From NCBI RefSeq assembly GCF_014646255.1, contig NZ_BMNC01000002.1, forward strand, positions 618,140 through 682,139: a stretch of DNA of 64,000 nt. The letters are read 5' to 3'. Positions 17,193 to 25,240 of this stretch are shown here, in pieces. The position numbers and the translations under genes are program-made. The DNA comes from Lentzea pudingi (GTDB taxonomy: Bacteria; Actinomycetota; Actinomycetes; Mycobacteriales; Pseudonocardiaceae). The notes beneath the pieces were generated by a model. It did no database searches. It saw only the letters and a list, made by a program, of their open reading frames with translations, and was not told the origin of the DNA. Numbering within the stretch: position 1 is the first letter of the stretch; each line of letters begins with the position of its first letter.

Positions 17193-17858
17193 CTAGCCCG
17201 ACCTGTCGCTCACCGAGTGCGGTGCGCCGACCGGTTTCGACTCGGGCGACCCGCGCTGGCGCAGGTAGACGCTCAGGATCGCCATGGTCGCGATCGCGAG
17301 GAACTCGGACTGCCAGTTCTGCAGCGAGCGGTTCCAGAAGTCGGCGCTGAAGAAGTAGTCGGCAAGGCCCATCTTCTCGGCCAGCGGGTCGGAGTTGTTG
17401 GCGTACCAGCCCGCGACCCACTGCATCGACCACGAGAACAGGAACAGCACCAGCATCGCCAGGCCGAGCGACTTCGAGTAGAACGCGGTGCGCCAGCCGC
17501 CGGCCTTCGCCCACTTCGGCGAGTCCGGCTTCACGTACGCGCCGACCTGTTGTTCCTCGTCGGTCTCTCGGCCCGCCTTGTCCGCAGGCTTCGACTCGGT
17601 CGAACCGCGTTGGATGAGCCAGACGGTGGCGGTGACGTACAGGAAGAACTGCAGGTACTCGGACTGCCAGTTCTCCACGACGTCGACCAGGAAGTCGGCG
17701 GAGAACAGGTACGACCCCAGGGTCAGCAACGGCTGCCCCAGCGCGGCCTGACGCTCGTTGTGGTCGGCGTGGCCCGCGAAGAACTGGCCGACCAGCGCGG
17801 CGAGGAAAAGACCGCCGAAAACGAGCGTCAGGCTGTGCTCGCGCAGGAATCTCCTCAT
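17193..17858 (-). CDS. DUF6766-type membrane protein with internal duplication
   Basis: The 221-residue integral membrane protein consists of two similar halves. Each has a hydrophobic helix, a SADF segment, a NWQSE-x-L motif leading into a second helix, and a closing QRGS-x-ESKP motif (first copy near residues 10-92, second near 125-212). A soluble linker (GRETDEEQQVGAYVKPDSPK) joins them. The family is annotated only as DUF6766. It is the last gene of the minus-strand operon, 29 bp after the LLM gene. Function unknown; the repeated layout suggests a pseudo-twofold membrane protein. Confidence 0.75.
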   Translation of the reverse strand: MRRFLREHSLTLVFGGLFLAALVGQFFAGHADHNERQAALGQPLLTLGSYLFSADFLVDVVENWQSEYLQFFLYVTATVWLIQRGSTESKPADKAGRETDEEQQVGAYVKPDSPKWAKAGGWRTAFYSKSLGLAMLVLFLFSWSMQWVAGWYANNSDPLAEKMGLADYFFSADFWNRSLQNWQSEFLAIATMAILSVYLRQRGSPESKPVGAPHSVSDRSG

Positions 17859-17887
17859 AGGACCGGTTGCCCTGCGCACACCTGGGA

Positions 17888-18838
17888 CTAAACATCGATC
17901 AGAGGCTTGACTTCCTTCGCCCAGAACTCGAAGAACTCCTGCTGCTGCGGGCCAATCTGCTGCACGTAGACCTCGTCGAACCCGGCCTCCGCGAACTCCC
18001 TGATCTTCGACGCGTACTTCTCGGGATCCGGGCCGCACGGGATCGCCTTCGCGATCATCTCCGGCGTCACGAGTTCCGAGGCCTGCTCGAAGTGCTTGGG
18101 TGACGGCAGCACCTGGGCCAGCTCGCCGGGCAGGGCGTCGTTGGGCCACAACCGGTGGGCGGTGGCGACCGCGTCCTCTTCGGACTGTCCGTAGCAGACC
18201 TTCAGGCCACTTTGCGCCGGACCGCGGCCACCCTCGGCGCGGTACTGCTTCACCAGGTCACCGGTCGGGCCGACGCTCACGTAGCCGTCGCCGCAACGGG
18301 CAGCGAGCCGGACCGCCTTCGGGCCGAACGCCGAGACGTAGATCGGCACCGGACGTTCGGGCACGGTGTAGATGCGGGCGTTCTCCACGGTGTAGTGCTT
18401 GCCGTGGTGCGTGACCTCGTCGCCCTGGTGCAGCGTGCGGATGAGGCCGATCGCCTCCTCCAGCATCTCGAGCCGCACGCCGGCGGACGGCCAGCGGTCG
18501 CCCAGCACGTGCTCGTTCAGGGCCTCGCCGCTGCCGACGCCGAGCACGAAACGGCCCTCGGTCTGCACGGCCGCGGTGGCGGCGGCCTGGGCGATGATCG
18601 CCGGGTGGATGCGGGCGATCGGGCACGTCACGGCCGTGGTGATCGGCAGCGTCACGGCCTCCGACAGCGCGCCGATCGTGCCCCAGACGAACGGCGACTC
18701 GCCCTGCTCGTCGTTCCACGGGTGGAAGTGGTCGGAGATCCACAACGCCTCGAAGCCGTGCTCTTGGGCGAGCCGGGCGTTCTGGACCAGCTCGCGCGGC
18801 CCGTGTTCTTCCGAGGAAAGGAAATAGCCCAGTTTCAC
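17888..18838 (-). CDS. F420-dependent LLM-class oxidoreductase (TIGR03557-like)
   Basis: This 316-residue TIM-barrel enzyme is of the luciferase-like monooxygenase class, G6PDH-related F420 subgroup: KLGYFLSSEEHGPRELVQNA at the start, ALWISDHFHPWNDEQGESPF, then RFVLGVGSGEALNEHVLGDR and the GPDPEKYASKIREFAEAGFD end. Members use coenzyme F420 for hydride transfer; the substrate is not predictable. GTG 18838 overlaps the ThDP gene stop (GTGA) and has GGAG upstream, so the two are translationally coupled. Pairing of a ThDP decarboxylase-type enzyme with an F420 enzyme suggests sequential redox steps on one substrate. Confidence 0.88.
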   Translation of the reverse strand: MKLGYFLSSEEHGPRELVQNARLAQEHGFEALWISDHFHPWNDEQGESPFVWGTIGALSEAVTLPITTAVTCPIARIHPAIIAQAAATAAVQTEGRFVLGVGSGEALNEHVLGDRWPSAGVRLEMLEEAIGLIRTLHQGDEVTHHGKHYTVENARIYTVPERPVPIYVSAFGPKAVRLAARCGDGYVSVGPTGDLVKQYRAEGGRGPAQSGLKVCYGQSEEDAVATAHRLWPNDALPGELAQVLPSPKHFEQASELVTPEMIAKAIPCGPDPEKYASKIREFAEAGFDEVYVQQIGPQQQEFFEFWAKEVKPLIDV

Positions 18839-20598
18839 GGCAGCAACTCCTGGATCTTGGTCTGCAGGCCGCGGCGCAGCACGTCCCACGCGTCGGGGTC
18901 GCCCCGCAACACGGCCTCGGTCATGTCCTTGATCTGCTCGAACGTCGCGTGCGGCGGGATCGGCGGCACGTTCGGGTCGCAGCGCACGTCGAGAACGGTC
19001 GAGCCGTCGAACGCGAGTGCGGTCTCCCACGCCGTGCCAAGCTGCGCCGGGTCGTTGACCTCGATGCCCTGCAGGCCGATCGACCGGGCGAAGGCGGCGT
19101 ACGAGATGTCCGGCAGAGTCTGCGACTCCTCGAACTTCGGCGCCCCGCCCATCGCCCGCAGCTCCCACGTGACCTGGTTGAGGTCGTTGTTGTGGAACAC
19201 GCAGACGACGCAACGGATGCCGTATCGCCGCAGCGTCAGCAACTCCGCCATGCCGTTCATCTGCATCGCGCCGTCGCCGACCAACGCGATCAACGGCCGG
19301 TCGGGCTGGGCGAACGCGGCACCCAGCGCGTACGGGACCGCGCAGCCCATCGTGGCCAGCGTGCCGGACAGCGTGGACCGGACGTTGCCGCGGATCTTGA
19401 GCAGTCGCGCGTACCAGTTCGTCGCGGAACCGGAGTCCGCGGTGATGATCGCGTTGTGCGGCAGGCGTTTGGAGAGTTCGGAGACGATCCGCATCGGGTT
19501 GACGGGGTCGGCCGGCACCTGTGACTGCCGTTCCATCACCTCCCACCAGCGCTCGACGTTCTCCTCGATCGTCGTGCGCCACGAGCGGTCGGTCTTCTCC
19601 TCCAGCAACGGGATCAGCGCGCGCAACGTCTCCCGCGCGTCGCCGACGAGGTTGACCTCGGTCGGGTAGCGCATGCCGATCGCCCGGCCGTCGACGTCGA
19701 TCTGCACGCCGCGTGCTTTCCCGTACTGCGGCAGGAACTGCGAGTACGGGAAGTTCGACCCGACGATCAGCAACCGGTCGCAGTCGCGCATCATCTCGTA
19801 CGACGGCCGGGTGCCGAGCAGCCCGATCGACCCGGTCACGTACGGCAGGTCGTCGGGCAGGACGTCCTTGCCCAGCAACGCCTTCGCGACACCGGCACCG
19901 AGCAGGTCGGCGACCGCGCGCACCTCCTCGGCGGCGTCGCGGGCACCCTGACCGATCAGGATGGCGACCTTCTCGCCGCTGTTGAGCACCTCGGCCGCAC
20001 GCCGGACGTCGTCCAGGGCGGGCACCACCGACGACGAAGGACGCGACGGCGGGCTCGACGGGATGTACTTGAACTCGTGCTTGGGAGCGGCGTACTCCTG
20101 CTCCTGCACGTCGTTCGGGATGATCAGCACCGCCGGTGCGCGATCGGCCTGAGCCGTCCGCATCGCCCGGTCCAGCGCGTTCGGCAGCTGCTCTGGCACC
20201 GTCACGTCGACCAGGAACGAGGCGACGTCGCGGAACAACGAGTGCAGGTCGACTTCCTGCTGGTAGCTGCCGCCCATCGCGGTGCGGGCGGTCTGGCCGA
20301 CGATCGCGACGACCGGCACGTGGTCGAGCTTCGCGTCGTACAGGCCGTTGAGCAGGTGGATCGCGCCGGGGCCGGACGTCGCCAGGCACACACCGACGTC
20401 GCCGCTGAACTTCGCGAAGCCGACAGCGGCGAACGCGGCCATCTCCTCGTGCCGGGTCTGGACGAACTTCGGGTCGTTGTCCGCCTTGCCGAACGCGGCC
20501 ACGATCCCGTTGATGCCGTCACCCGGATACGCGAAGACCTGCCGCACGCCCCAGTCACGCAGGCGTTGGACGACGAAGTCCCCGACGGTCGTCGTCAC
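18835..20598 (-). CDS. ThDP-dependent enzyme, pyruvate oxidase/acetolactate synthase-like
   Basis: The 587-residue protein has all three ThDP-enzyme domains: an N-terminal Pyr domain with the catalytic Glu in RHEEMAAFAAVGFAKFSG, a central domain (about 195-330), and a C-terminal PP domain with the cofactor motif GDGAMQMNGMAELLTLRRYG followed by HNND. The opening FAYPGDGINGIVAAFGKADN is typical of actinobacterial pyruvate dehydrogenase (quinone)-like or oxidase-like proteins rather than biosynthetic IlvB. It probably decarboxylates a 2-oxo acid. It is coupled by GTGA overlaps to both the upstream metallophosphoesterase and the downstream LLM gene. Confidence 0.87.
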   Translation of the reverse strand: MTTTVGDFVVQRLRDWGVRQVFAYPGDGINGIVAAFGKADNDPKFVQTRHEEMAAFAAVGFAKFSGDVGVCLATSGPGAIHLLNGLYDAKLDHVPVVAIVGQTARTAMGGSYQQEVDLHSLFRDVASFLVDVTVPEQLPNALDRAMRTAQADRAPAVLIIPNDVQEQEYAAPKHEFKYIPSSPPSRPSSSVVPALDDVRRAAEVLNSGEKVAILIGQGARDAAEEVRAVADLLGAGVAKALLGKDVLPDDLPYVTGSIGLLGTRPSYEMMRDCDRLLIVGSNFPYSQFLPQYGKARGVQIDVDGRAIGMRYPTEVNLVGDARETLRALIPLLEEKTDRSWRTTIEENVERWWEVMERQSQVPADPVNPMRIVSELSKRLPHNAIITADSGSATNWYARLLKIRGNVRSTLSGTLATMGCAVPYALGAAFAQPDRPLIALVGDGAMQMNGMAELLTLRRYGIRCVVCVFHNNDLNQVTWELRAMGGAPKFEESQTLPDISYAAFARSIGLQGIEVNDPAQLGTAWETALAFDGSTVLDVRCDPNVPPIPPHATFEQIKDMTEAVLRGDPDAWDVLRRGLQTKIQELLP

Positions 20599-21314
20599 GA
20601 GCTGCCCTCCATCACGTAGACCGTGTACGCGGACCGGATGATCGGCTGCGCGACGTTGCGCACCCGCACCCCGCCCGGCGTCAGCCCTTGCTCGGTGCCG
20701 AAGTGCGCGTGGCCGTGCACCGCGAGATCCGTGCCGGTCTTGTCGATGGCCTCGCCGAGCAGGTACGAGCCGAGGAACGGGTAGATCTCCAGCGGCTCAC
20801 CGCGCAACGTGTCCGGCACCGGCGCGTAGTGCGTCAGCGCGACCTTGATGTCGGTGTCCAGTTCGGACAGCGCGCCCTCGAGCGTCTCGGCGATGTCGCA
20901 GGTGTGCTGGATGAACGCCTTCATCTCACGTTCGCCGAACGCACTCCCGCACTTGCCCGCGAAACCGCCGCCGAACCCCTTCACGCCCGCGACGCCGATC
21001 GAGCACCCGTTGACCCGATGGGTGAACGTCGTACCCTCCAGCACGTGGATGCCCTTGTCCTGCAACGTCTTGGTGACTTCGAGCGGCTTGTCGTCCTGGT
21101 GGTCGTGGTTGCCGAGCACGGCGACCACGGGCACCGGCAGGTCCGCGAACTCGTCCGCCACGACCTCGGCCTCGACGACCGTGCCGTGCCGCGTCAGGTC
21201 CCCGGCCAGCAGGAGGATGTCCGCGTGCTCGCCGACCTTTTCCAACGCCGGCCGCAGGTGCCCGCGCATGTCCTCGCCGAGGTGGATGTCCCCGACCGCA
21301 GCGACTCGGATCAT
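20595..21314 (-). CDS. Calcineurin-like metallophosphoesterase
   Basis: The 239-residue protein carries the full five-block metallophosphatase signature in order: GDIH (8-11), GDLTRHG (near 38), GNHDHQDD (near 68), LTHYAPVPD and HGHAHFG, giving a binuclear metal site. It is cytosolic, with no signal peptide. Likely substrates are phosphomonoesters, phosphodiesters or nucleotides. It is overlapped by 4 nt with the BON gene upstream (ATGA) and the ThDP gene downstream (GTGA), inside a six-gene operon. Confidence 0.88.
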   Translation of the reverse strand: MIRVAAVGDIHLGEDMRGHLRPALEKVGEHADILLLAGDLTRHGTVVEAEVVADEFADLPVPVVAVLGNHDHQDDKPLEVTKTLQDKGIHVLEGTTFTHRVNGCSIGVAGVKGFGGGFAGKCGSAFGEREMKAFIQHTCDIAETLEGALSELDTDIKVALTHYAPVPDTLRGEPLEIYPFLGSYLLGEAIDKTGTDLAVHGHAHFGTEQGLTPGGVRVRNVAQPIIRSAYTVYVMEGSS

Positions 21315-21559
21315 CGCAGGTCCTCCTCACCCTCCGGCTCGCCCGCAGGTGTCACGCGCACGTCGTTGTAGATCGTCAGTTCTGGGGCGGCCTCGTGCAG
21401 GACCTTCTCCAGCGCGGCACGGCGGTCCGCGCAGGCCACGTCGCCGGAGAGCATCACGTGGTCACCGCGCACGGTGACCCGGACGCCGAGTTCCGCGGTG
21501 CGCGGATCCTCGGCCACCGCCCTACGCAGATTTGCCGCCAGGTACTGCTCGGAACTCAT
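21311..21559 (-). CDS. BON-domain protein
   Basis: This 82-residue single-domain protein fits the BON fold: LAANLRRAVAEDPRTAELGV then VTVRGDHVMLSGDVACADRR and a second strand-helix unit ending TIYNDVRVTP. BON domains are small ligand- or membrane-associated modules, but this copy has no signal peptide, so it is probably cytosolic. Its start lies 38 nt inside the nucleotidyltransferase gene and its stop overlaps the metallophosphoesterase start, so translation is coupled at both ends. Confidence 0.8.
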   Translation of the reverse strand: MSSEQYLAANLRRAVAEDPRTAELGVRVTVRGDHVMLSGDVACADRRAALEKVLHEAAPELTIYNDVRVTPAGEPEGEEDLR

Positions 21560-22112
21560 GGCCCCTCCCGATGATGTCCAGACGTTCGATGAGCATCAGG
21601 AACGCTTCGGCGTAAGGGGAGTCCTTGGTCTCCTCGCGCACCTGGTCCCAGTCGATCTGTTCTCGCAACGCCCGCGCGAACGGCAACAGCTCGCTGAAGT
21701 CGCAGCGGTGCCCGTCCAGCACGAGCAGCTTGCTGCTCAGCACGAACGTCGCCGGCATGACCGGCAGCATCACCGAACCGACGGGCATCTCCTCCGCCAT
21801 CGCGAGGACCTCGTCGGTCACCGGCCGTTCGTTGGGCCGGAACAACAGGTCCACCAGCGAATCGCCGTCGTAGACCTTCAGCAGCCAGTCCTCCGGCGGC
21901 TCCGCGCCGCGCAGTCCTGCCTCCACCAGCACCCGCACGGCTTCCTCGACGTCCTGTTCCTTCACCAGGAGGTCGACGTCGTGCTCACTCACGGGCCCTC
22001 CGCGCGCATAACCGGCACAACCACCGGTCAGGGCGAACGGGATCTCCGCTCCACGTAAGACCTTGGCGACCTTGGTCAAAGTCAGCAGCAGCTCGGCCTG
22101 CACGTCGCTCAT
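21522..22112 (-). CDS. Nucleotidyltransferase-fold protein
   Basis: The 196-residue protein resembles minimal nucleotidyltransferases of the AbiEii/MNT-like type: helix, then ALTGGCAGYARGGPVSEHDV with the acidic pair in HDVDLL (D-x-D), and a later DSLVDLLF strand supplying a third acidic residue. It is the first gene of the operon, with GGGAG before ATG 22112. Such folds adenylylate or nucleotidylate proteins or small molecules, but some have lost activity. No HEPN partner is adjacent, which argues against a toxin-antitoxin pair. Confidence 0.72.
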   Translation of the reverse strand: MSDVQAELLLTLTKVAKVLRGAEIPFALTGGCAGYARGGPVSEHDVDLLVKEQDVEEAVRVLVEAGLRGAEPPEDWLLKVYDGDSLVDLLFRPNERPVTDEVLAMAEEMPVGSVMLPVMPATFVLSSKLLVLDGHRCDFSELLPFARALREQIDWDQVREETKDSPYAEAFLMLIERLDIIGRGHEFRAVPGGKSA

Positions 22113-22148
22113 GCGCTCCCGGTTACCCGGCTGATCGCGACGTGAACC

Positions 22149-22649
22149 TCAGTCCGTGGCGAGCCGTGCGTGGGTTTCGGTGTCGTACCGGACGCCGTCG
22201 TAGAGCAACCGGGCCCGCTCCACTCCTTCCACGGCGAAACCCGCCCCGGTCGCGACACGACAGGAGGCGGGGTTGTCCACGCGATGGGCGAGTTCCAACC
22301 GGAACAGGCCGAGCTCGGAGAAGGCGAACTCGCTGACCGCGACGCAGGCCTTCGTGGCGAGCCCCTGTCCGCGTGCCTCCTCGCGCATCCAGTACGAGAT
22401 CCACCCGGTGAGGTGACGGCGTTCCACGCTCGACACGGCGACGTTGCCCACGGGCACGCCCTCGTGCAGCACCGCGAACGAGTAGGCGGCGTCGTCGTCG
22501 CGCCGGGCCGTGAGCAGGGCGATCCAGTCCTCGGCGGCGGACAGCGAGTCGATCGGGGCGGTGAACTGGCGGGCCATCATCTCCTCGCCCGCCGCGGCGA
22601 GGATGACCGGGGCGTCGGCGGGCGTCCAGGGCCGCAGCAGGGTGTCCAC
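22149..22649 (-). CDS. GNAT-family N-acetyltransferase (RimJ/RimL-like)
   Basis: This 166-residue GNAT enzyme starts with the typical LLRPWTPADAPVILAAAGEE beta-alpha unit. It has the acetyl-CoA pyrophosphate loop region REEARGQGLATKACVAVSEF and the closing RVDNPASCRVATGAGFAVEG, all diagnostic of the RimJ/RimL (Acetyltransf_3) group. It transfers acetyl from acetyl-CoA to an amine of a protein terminus or small molecule. GTG 22649 is preceded by GGAAGG. It lies just upstream of the nucleotidyltransferase operon (36 bp), so read-through is possible. Confidence 0.88.
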   Translation of the reverse strand: MDTLLRPWTPADAPVILAAAGEEMMARQFTAPIDSLSAAEDWIALLTARRDDDAAYSFAVLHEGVPVGNVAVSSVERRHLTGWISYWMREEARGQGLATKACVAVSEFAFSELGLFRLELAHRVDNPASCRVATGAGFAVEGVERARLLYDGVRYDTETHARLATD

Positions 22650-22734
22650 CCGTCCACCTTCCGAATTCAGGCGTCCGGCTGCAACTCAGGGGGCACCCCA
22701 CACGTCAGAAGAACAACGGGCAGAAGGAGAACAA

Positions 22735-22959
22735 GTGGTCATTTTCGGCTGGCGGACGACGATCGAGCAGCTGCGGATGCTGACGCTGGTGTGCGGGAAC
22801 TGCCACCACCAGGCCGCGCACAACCTGTTCCGGCGCTACACGAAGCCGACCGTCTTCTTCATCCCGCTGTTCACCATCAGCAGCAAGTACGGGCTGCAGT
22901 GCACCTTCTGCGGCGTCTCCTACGACATCAGCAAGATGCACGCGCATCAGCTCGTCTGA
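22735..22959 (+). CDS. Small zinc-ribbon protein
   Basis: The 74-residue protein has two zinc knuckles, VCGNCHH and QCTFCGV, framing a hydrophobic hairpin (TKPTVFFIPLFTISSKYGLQ). This pattern is known from zinc-ribbon family proteins of actinobacteria. GTG 22735 is chosen because AAGGAG lies 6 nt upstream and the product then starts MVIFGWRTTIEQLRMLTL, as in the family. The function is unknown; the basic, compact fold could be structural or nucleic-acid-binding. Confidence 0.78.
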   Translation: MVIFGWRTTIEQLRMLTLVCGNCHHQAAHNLFRRYTKPTVFFIPLFTISSKYGLQCTFCGVSYDISKMHAHQLV

Positions 22960-23069
22960 CAGGCCTCGCAACCGGGCGCGTGCTCGTCGGTGGTGACGCG
23001 CCCGCACTCCGGGCAGATCAGCTCGAGAAGGCAGGCCGGCTCAGCCTCAGGGACACGAGCGAGGTCCAC
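22947..23069 (-). CDS. Possible 40-residue zinc-knuckle peptide overlapping DUF998 gene
   Basis: A minus-strand frame from GTG 23069 ends ELICPECGRVTTDEHAPGCE followed by ACQTS, with two CxxC pairs in zinc-ribbon spacing. It overlaps the last 52 nt of the DUF998 gene in another frame and, antisense, the last 13 nt of the neighbouring zinc-ribbon gene. There is no clear ribosome binding site. The cysteine pattern is more ordered than chance shadows usually are, but the frame may still be fortuitous. Confidence 0.25.
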   Translation of the reverse strand: MDLARVPEAEPACLLELICPECGRVTTDEHAPGCEACQTS

Positions 23070-23602
23070 ACCCAGCCGATCGTCGCGACCACGTAGAGCA
23101 GCACCGTCCCACCGGGGTTGCCCAGGAACGCCATCGGCGCCACCAGGAGCACGCCCGTCAGGCCGCTCATCACTGCCAGCCATCCACCGAGCCTACGCGC
23201 GAACACGAAGCACGCCCCGATCCAGCCGATCATCGCGAGCCCGAACGCGGCCGCGTGCAGGGCGCCGTGCCAGGACAGCGACGCGGGCGGGCCGTCGGGT
23301 GCCCCAGCCGGGAACCCCATGGCCGGATCGGCGACGAACACCCCGCCGAGGATCATCCCCACGCCCATCAGGCCGATCAGCCTTGCTCCCCACTTCGAGT
23401 GCTCGGCCATGCCCGTCGCGGCGACCAGGAACAGCGCGCCGCTGACCACGAAGTTGGCGATCTGGATCCAGCCGAGCGAGCCGAGGCTGAGCATGCTGAA
23501 CGGGTGTCGTGCGAGGTCGAAGCCCTCTCGGGTGAACGCCTGGGCGTACCCGACGACGAGGTAGAGCGGACCGGCGACGACGCCGCAGGCGATGCGGGAC
23601 AT
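23018..23602 (-). CDS. DUF998 membrane protein
   Basis: This 194-residue integral membrane protein has about six hydrophobic segments and the DUF998 hallmark TREGFDLARHPFSMLSLGSL then GWIQIANFVVSGALFL near residues 25-60. ATG 23602 has GGAGG 8 nt upstream. Family members are of unknown function, often next to regulators or oxidoreductases. It is divergent from the SRPBCC gene, and the 136-bp intergenic region carries a strong palindromic operator, so both genes are probably co-regulated. Confidence 0.85.
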   Translation of the reverse strand: MSRIACGVVAGPLYLVVGYAQAFTREGFDLARHPFSMLSLGSLGWIQIANFVVSGALFLVAATGMAEHSKWGARLIGLMGVGMILGGVFVADPAMGFPAGAPDGPPASLSWHGALHAAAFGLAMIGWIGACFVFARRLGGWLAVMSGLTGVLLVAPMAFLGNPGGTVLLYVVATIGWVWTSLVSLRLSRPAFSS

Positions 23603-23656
23603 GGGGTTCCTCCAGTTCGTGGTGTGGCCAGAACGGAACCACCGACAACTTTTTTT

Positions 23657-23682
23657 GTCAAGACTAGTCTCACTGTCTTGAC
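23657..23682. promoter_or_regulatory. Nested palindromic operator between divergent genes
   Basis: GTCAAGAC (23657-23664) and GTCTTGAC (23675-23682) are a perfect 8-bp inverted repeat with a 10-bp spacer. A perfect 10-bp palindrome AGACTAGTCT (23661-23670) is nested on the left arm. The element is 57 bp before ATG 23739 and 55 bp before ATG 23602 of the divergent gene, as expected for a shared repressor site. No regulator gene is adjacent. Confidence 0.6.
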
Positions 23683-23738
23683 GAGAGGAATTGTCGGTAG
23701 CAGGATGGGACCATCCACGAATCAGAAGGGGAGAGCAG

Positions 23739-24422
23739 ATGGGCCACGAGTTCACGAGCACCGACGAGATCGAGGTGCCGGCCTCCGTCGAGGACGTCTG
23801 GACGGCCATCGCGACGGGACCAGGCATCGACTCGTGGTTCATGGGCCGCAACGAGGTCGCGAACGGCCAGGTCAAGATGGCCTTCGGCGGGTACGAGCCG
23901 ACGAGCGAGGTCACCGCGTCCGATCCCCTGCGGCACTTCGCGTACAACAGCGGCAAGGCGCCCGACGGCAGGTTCATCGCCTACGAGTTCCTGGTCGAGG
24001 GCCGTGACCACAGCAGCACCGTGCTCCGCATGGTCACGAGCGGGTTCCTGCCCGGCGACGACTGGGCCGACGAGTTCGAGGCGATGACGCTGGGCGGCGC
24101 GCTGTTCCGGCGCACGCTGCTCGAATACCTGACGCACTTCCCCGGCCGCACGGCCCGTCCGCTCACAGTCTTCGGGCCGATGGTCAGCGATTGGGACGAG
24201 GCCTGGAAGAAGCTCGACGCGGCGATCGGCGAGAAGCTCCCGGACGCCGTCGAGTTCCACCGCAACGCCCACACGGTCGCGTTGCGCACCGAGCACGGCA
24301 TCTACCGCTTCATGCGCGGGTTCTTCGGCCCGGTCATCGCGGCGCACAACATCTTCGAAGGCGACGAGTCCGAGCAGGACTGGCAGAACTTCCTCGACAG
24401 CACGCTGGGAGAGCAGAAATGA
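23739..24422 (+). CDS. SRPBCC (AHSA1-like) domain protein
   Basis: The 227-residue protein starts with the START-like fold entry STDEIEVPASVEDVWTAIAT and GPGIDSWFMGRNEV, followed by a second half (about 150-227) with a diverged repeat of the fold (IYRFMRGFFGPVIAAHNIFE). SRPBCC proteins bind hydrophobic ligands or act in polyketide-like chemistry; AHSA1 types often ride with ArsR regulators. GGGGAG precedes ATG 23739. The stop overlaps the hydrolase start (ATGA), so the two are co-translated and may act on the same lipophilic compound. Confidence 0.82.
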   Translation: MGHEFTSTDEIEVPASVEDVWTAIATGPGIDSWFMGRNEVANGQVKMAFGGYEPTSEVTASDPLRHFAYNSGKAPDGRFIAYEFLVEGRDHSSTVLRMVTSGFLPGDDWADEFEAMTLGGALFRRTLLEYLTHFPGRTARPLTVFGPMVSDWDEAWKKLDAAIGEKLPDAVEFHRNAHTVALRTEHGIYRFMRGFFGPVIAAHNIFEGDESEQDWQNFLDSTLGEQK

Positions 24423-25240
24423 CGCGCTTCACGACTTCCGCCGACGGCACCGAGGTCGCCTACTCGATCACCGGCTCCGGTCCCGCGCTGGTCATCGTGG
24501 ACGGCGCGATGTGCCACCGGATGTTCGGCCCGGCGACGGAACTCGCGTCGGTGCTGGACAAGAACTTCACCGTCTACACCTACGACCGGCGCGGGCGTGG
24601 CGAGACCGGTGACGGCGCGACGCCGTGGTCGCTCGAGCGCGAGGTCGAGGACATCGACGCCGTGATCGGGGAGGCCGGCGGCAGCGCGTTCGTCTTCGGC
24701 GTGTCCTCGGGCGCGGTGCTGGCGATGGAGGCCGCGTCACGGCTGCCCGGCATCTCCCGGCTCGCGCTCTACGAGGCGCCGTTCGTCGTGGACGACACGT
24801 ACAAGCCGCGCCCGGCCGACATCGTGGCGCAGATGGACGACATGCTCGCGCGTGGTGACCGCTCCGGCATGCTCTCGACGTTCATGAAGATGGTCGGCGT
24901 GCCGGGCATCGGGCTCGCGGTCATGAAGCTGACGCCGATGTGGAAGAAGCTGAAGCCGGTCGCGCACACGCTGAGGTGGGACCTGCGCATCCTCGGCGAC
25001 GACGGCCGCGGGACACCTCTGCCGACGAACCGCTGGAACGTCAAGGTGCCGACGCTCGCGATGGACGGCGGCAAGAGCCCCGAGTACCTCCGCAACGCCA
25101 TGAAGAACGTCGCGGAGGTGCTGGGAGCCGACCACAGGACGCTGCCCGGTCAGACGCACATGTACAAGTCGTCGGTCATGGCACCGGAACTGGTGGAGTT
25201 CTTCTCGCGCGCCCAGCGCACCGCGGGTCCCATCGCGTAA
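24419..25240 (+). CDS. Alpha/beta hydrolase
   Basis: This 273-residue alpha/beta-hydrolase fold protein has the oxyanion/strand region PALVIVDGAMCHRMFGPATE, YDRRGRGETGD, the nucleophile elbow GVSSG (Ser in FVFGVSSGAVLAMEAA), and a late His in LPGQTHMY. It is cytosolic. It is coupled to the SRPBCC gene by ATGA. The 3' end overlaps the convergent MFS gene by 91 bp. The substrate is not predictable; the pairing suggests ester or lactone hydrolysis of a hydrophobic ligand. Confidence 0.83.
   Translation: MTRFTTSADGTEVAYSITGSGPALVIVDGAMCHRMFGPATELASVLDKNFTVYTYDRRGRGETGDGATPWSLEREVEDIDAVIGEAGGSAFVFGVSSGAVLAMEAASRLPGISRLALYEAPFVVDDTYKPRPADIVAQMDDMLARGDRSGMLSTFMKMVGVPGIGLAVMKLTPMWKKLKPVAHTLRWDLRILGDDGRGTPLPTNRWNVKVPTLAMDGGKSPEYLRNAMKNVAEVLGADHRTLPGQTHMYKSSVMAPELVEFFSRAQRTAGPIA

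Noticed and set aside
21522..22112. MNT/HEPN toxin-antitoxin pair
   Set aside because: No HEPN-domain gene is adjacent; the nucleotidyltransferase overlaps a BON gene instead.
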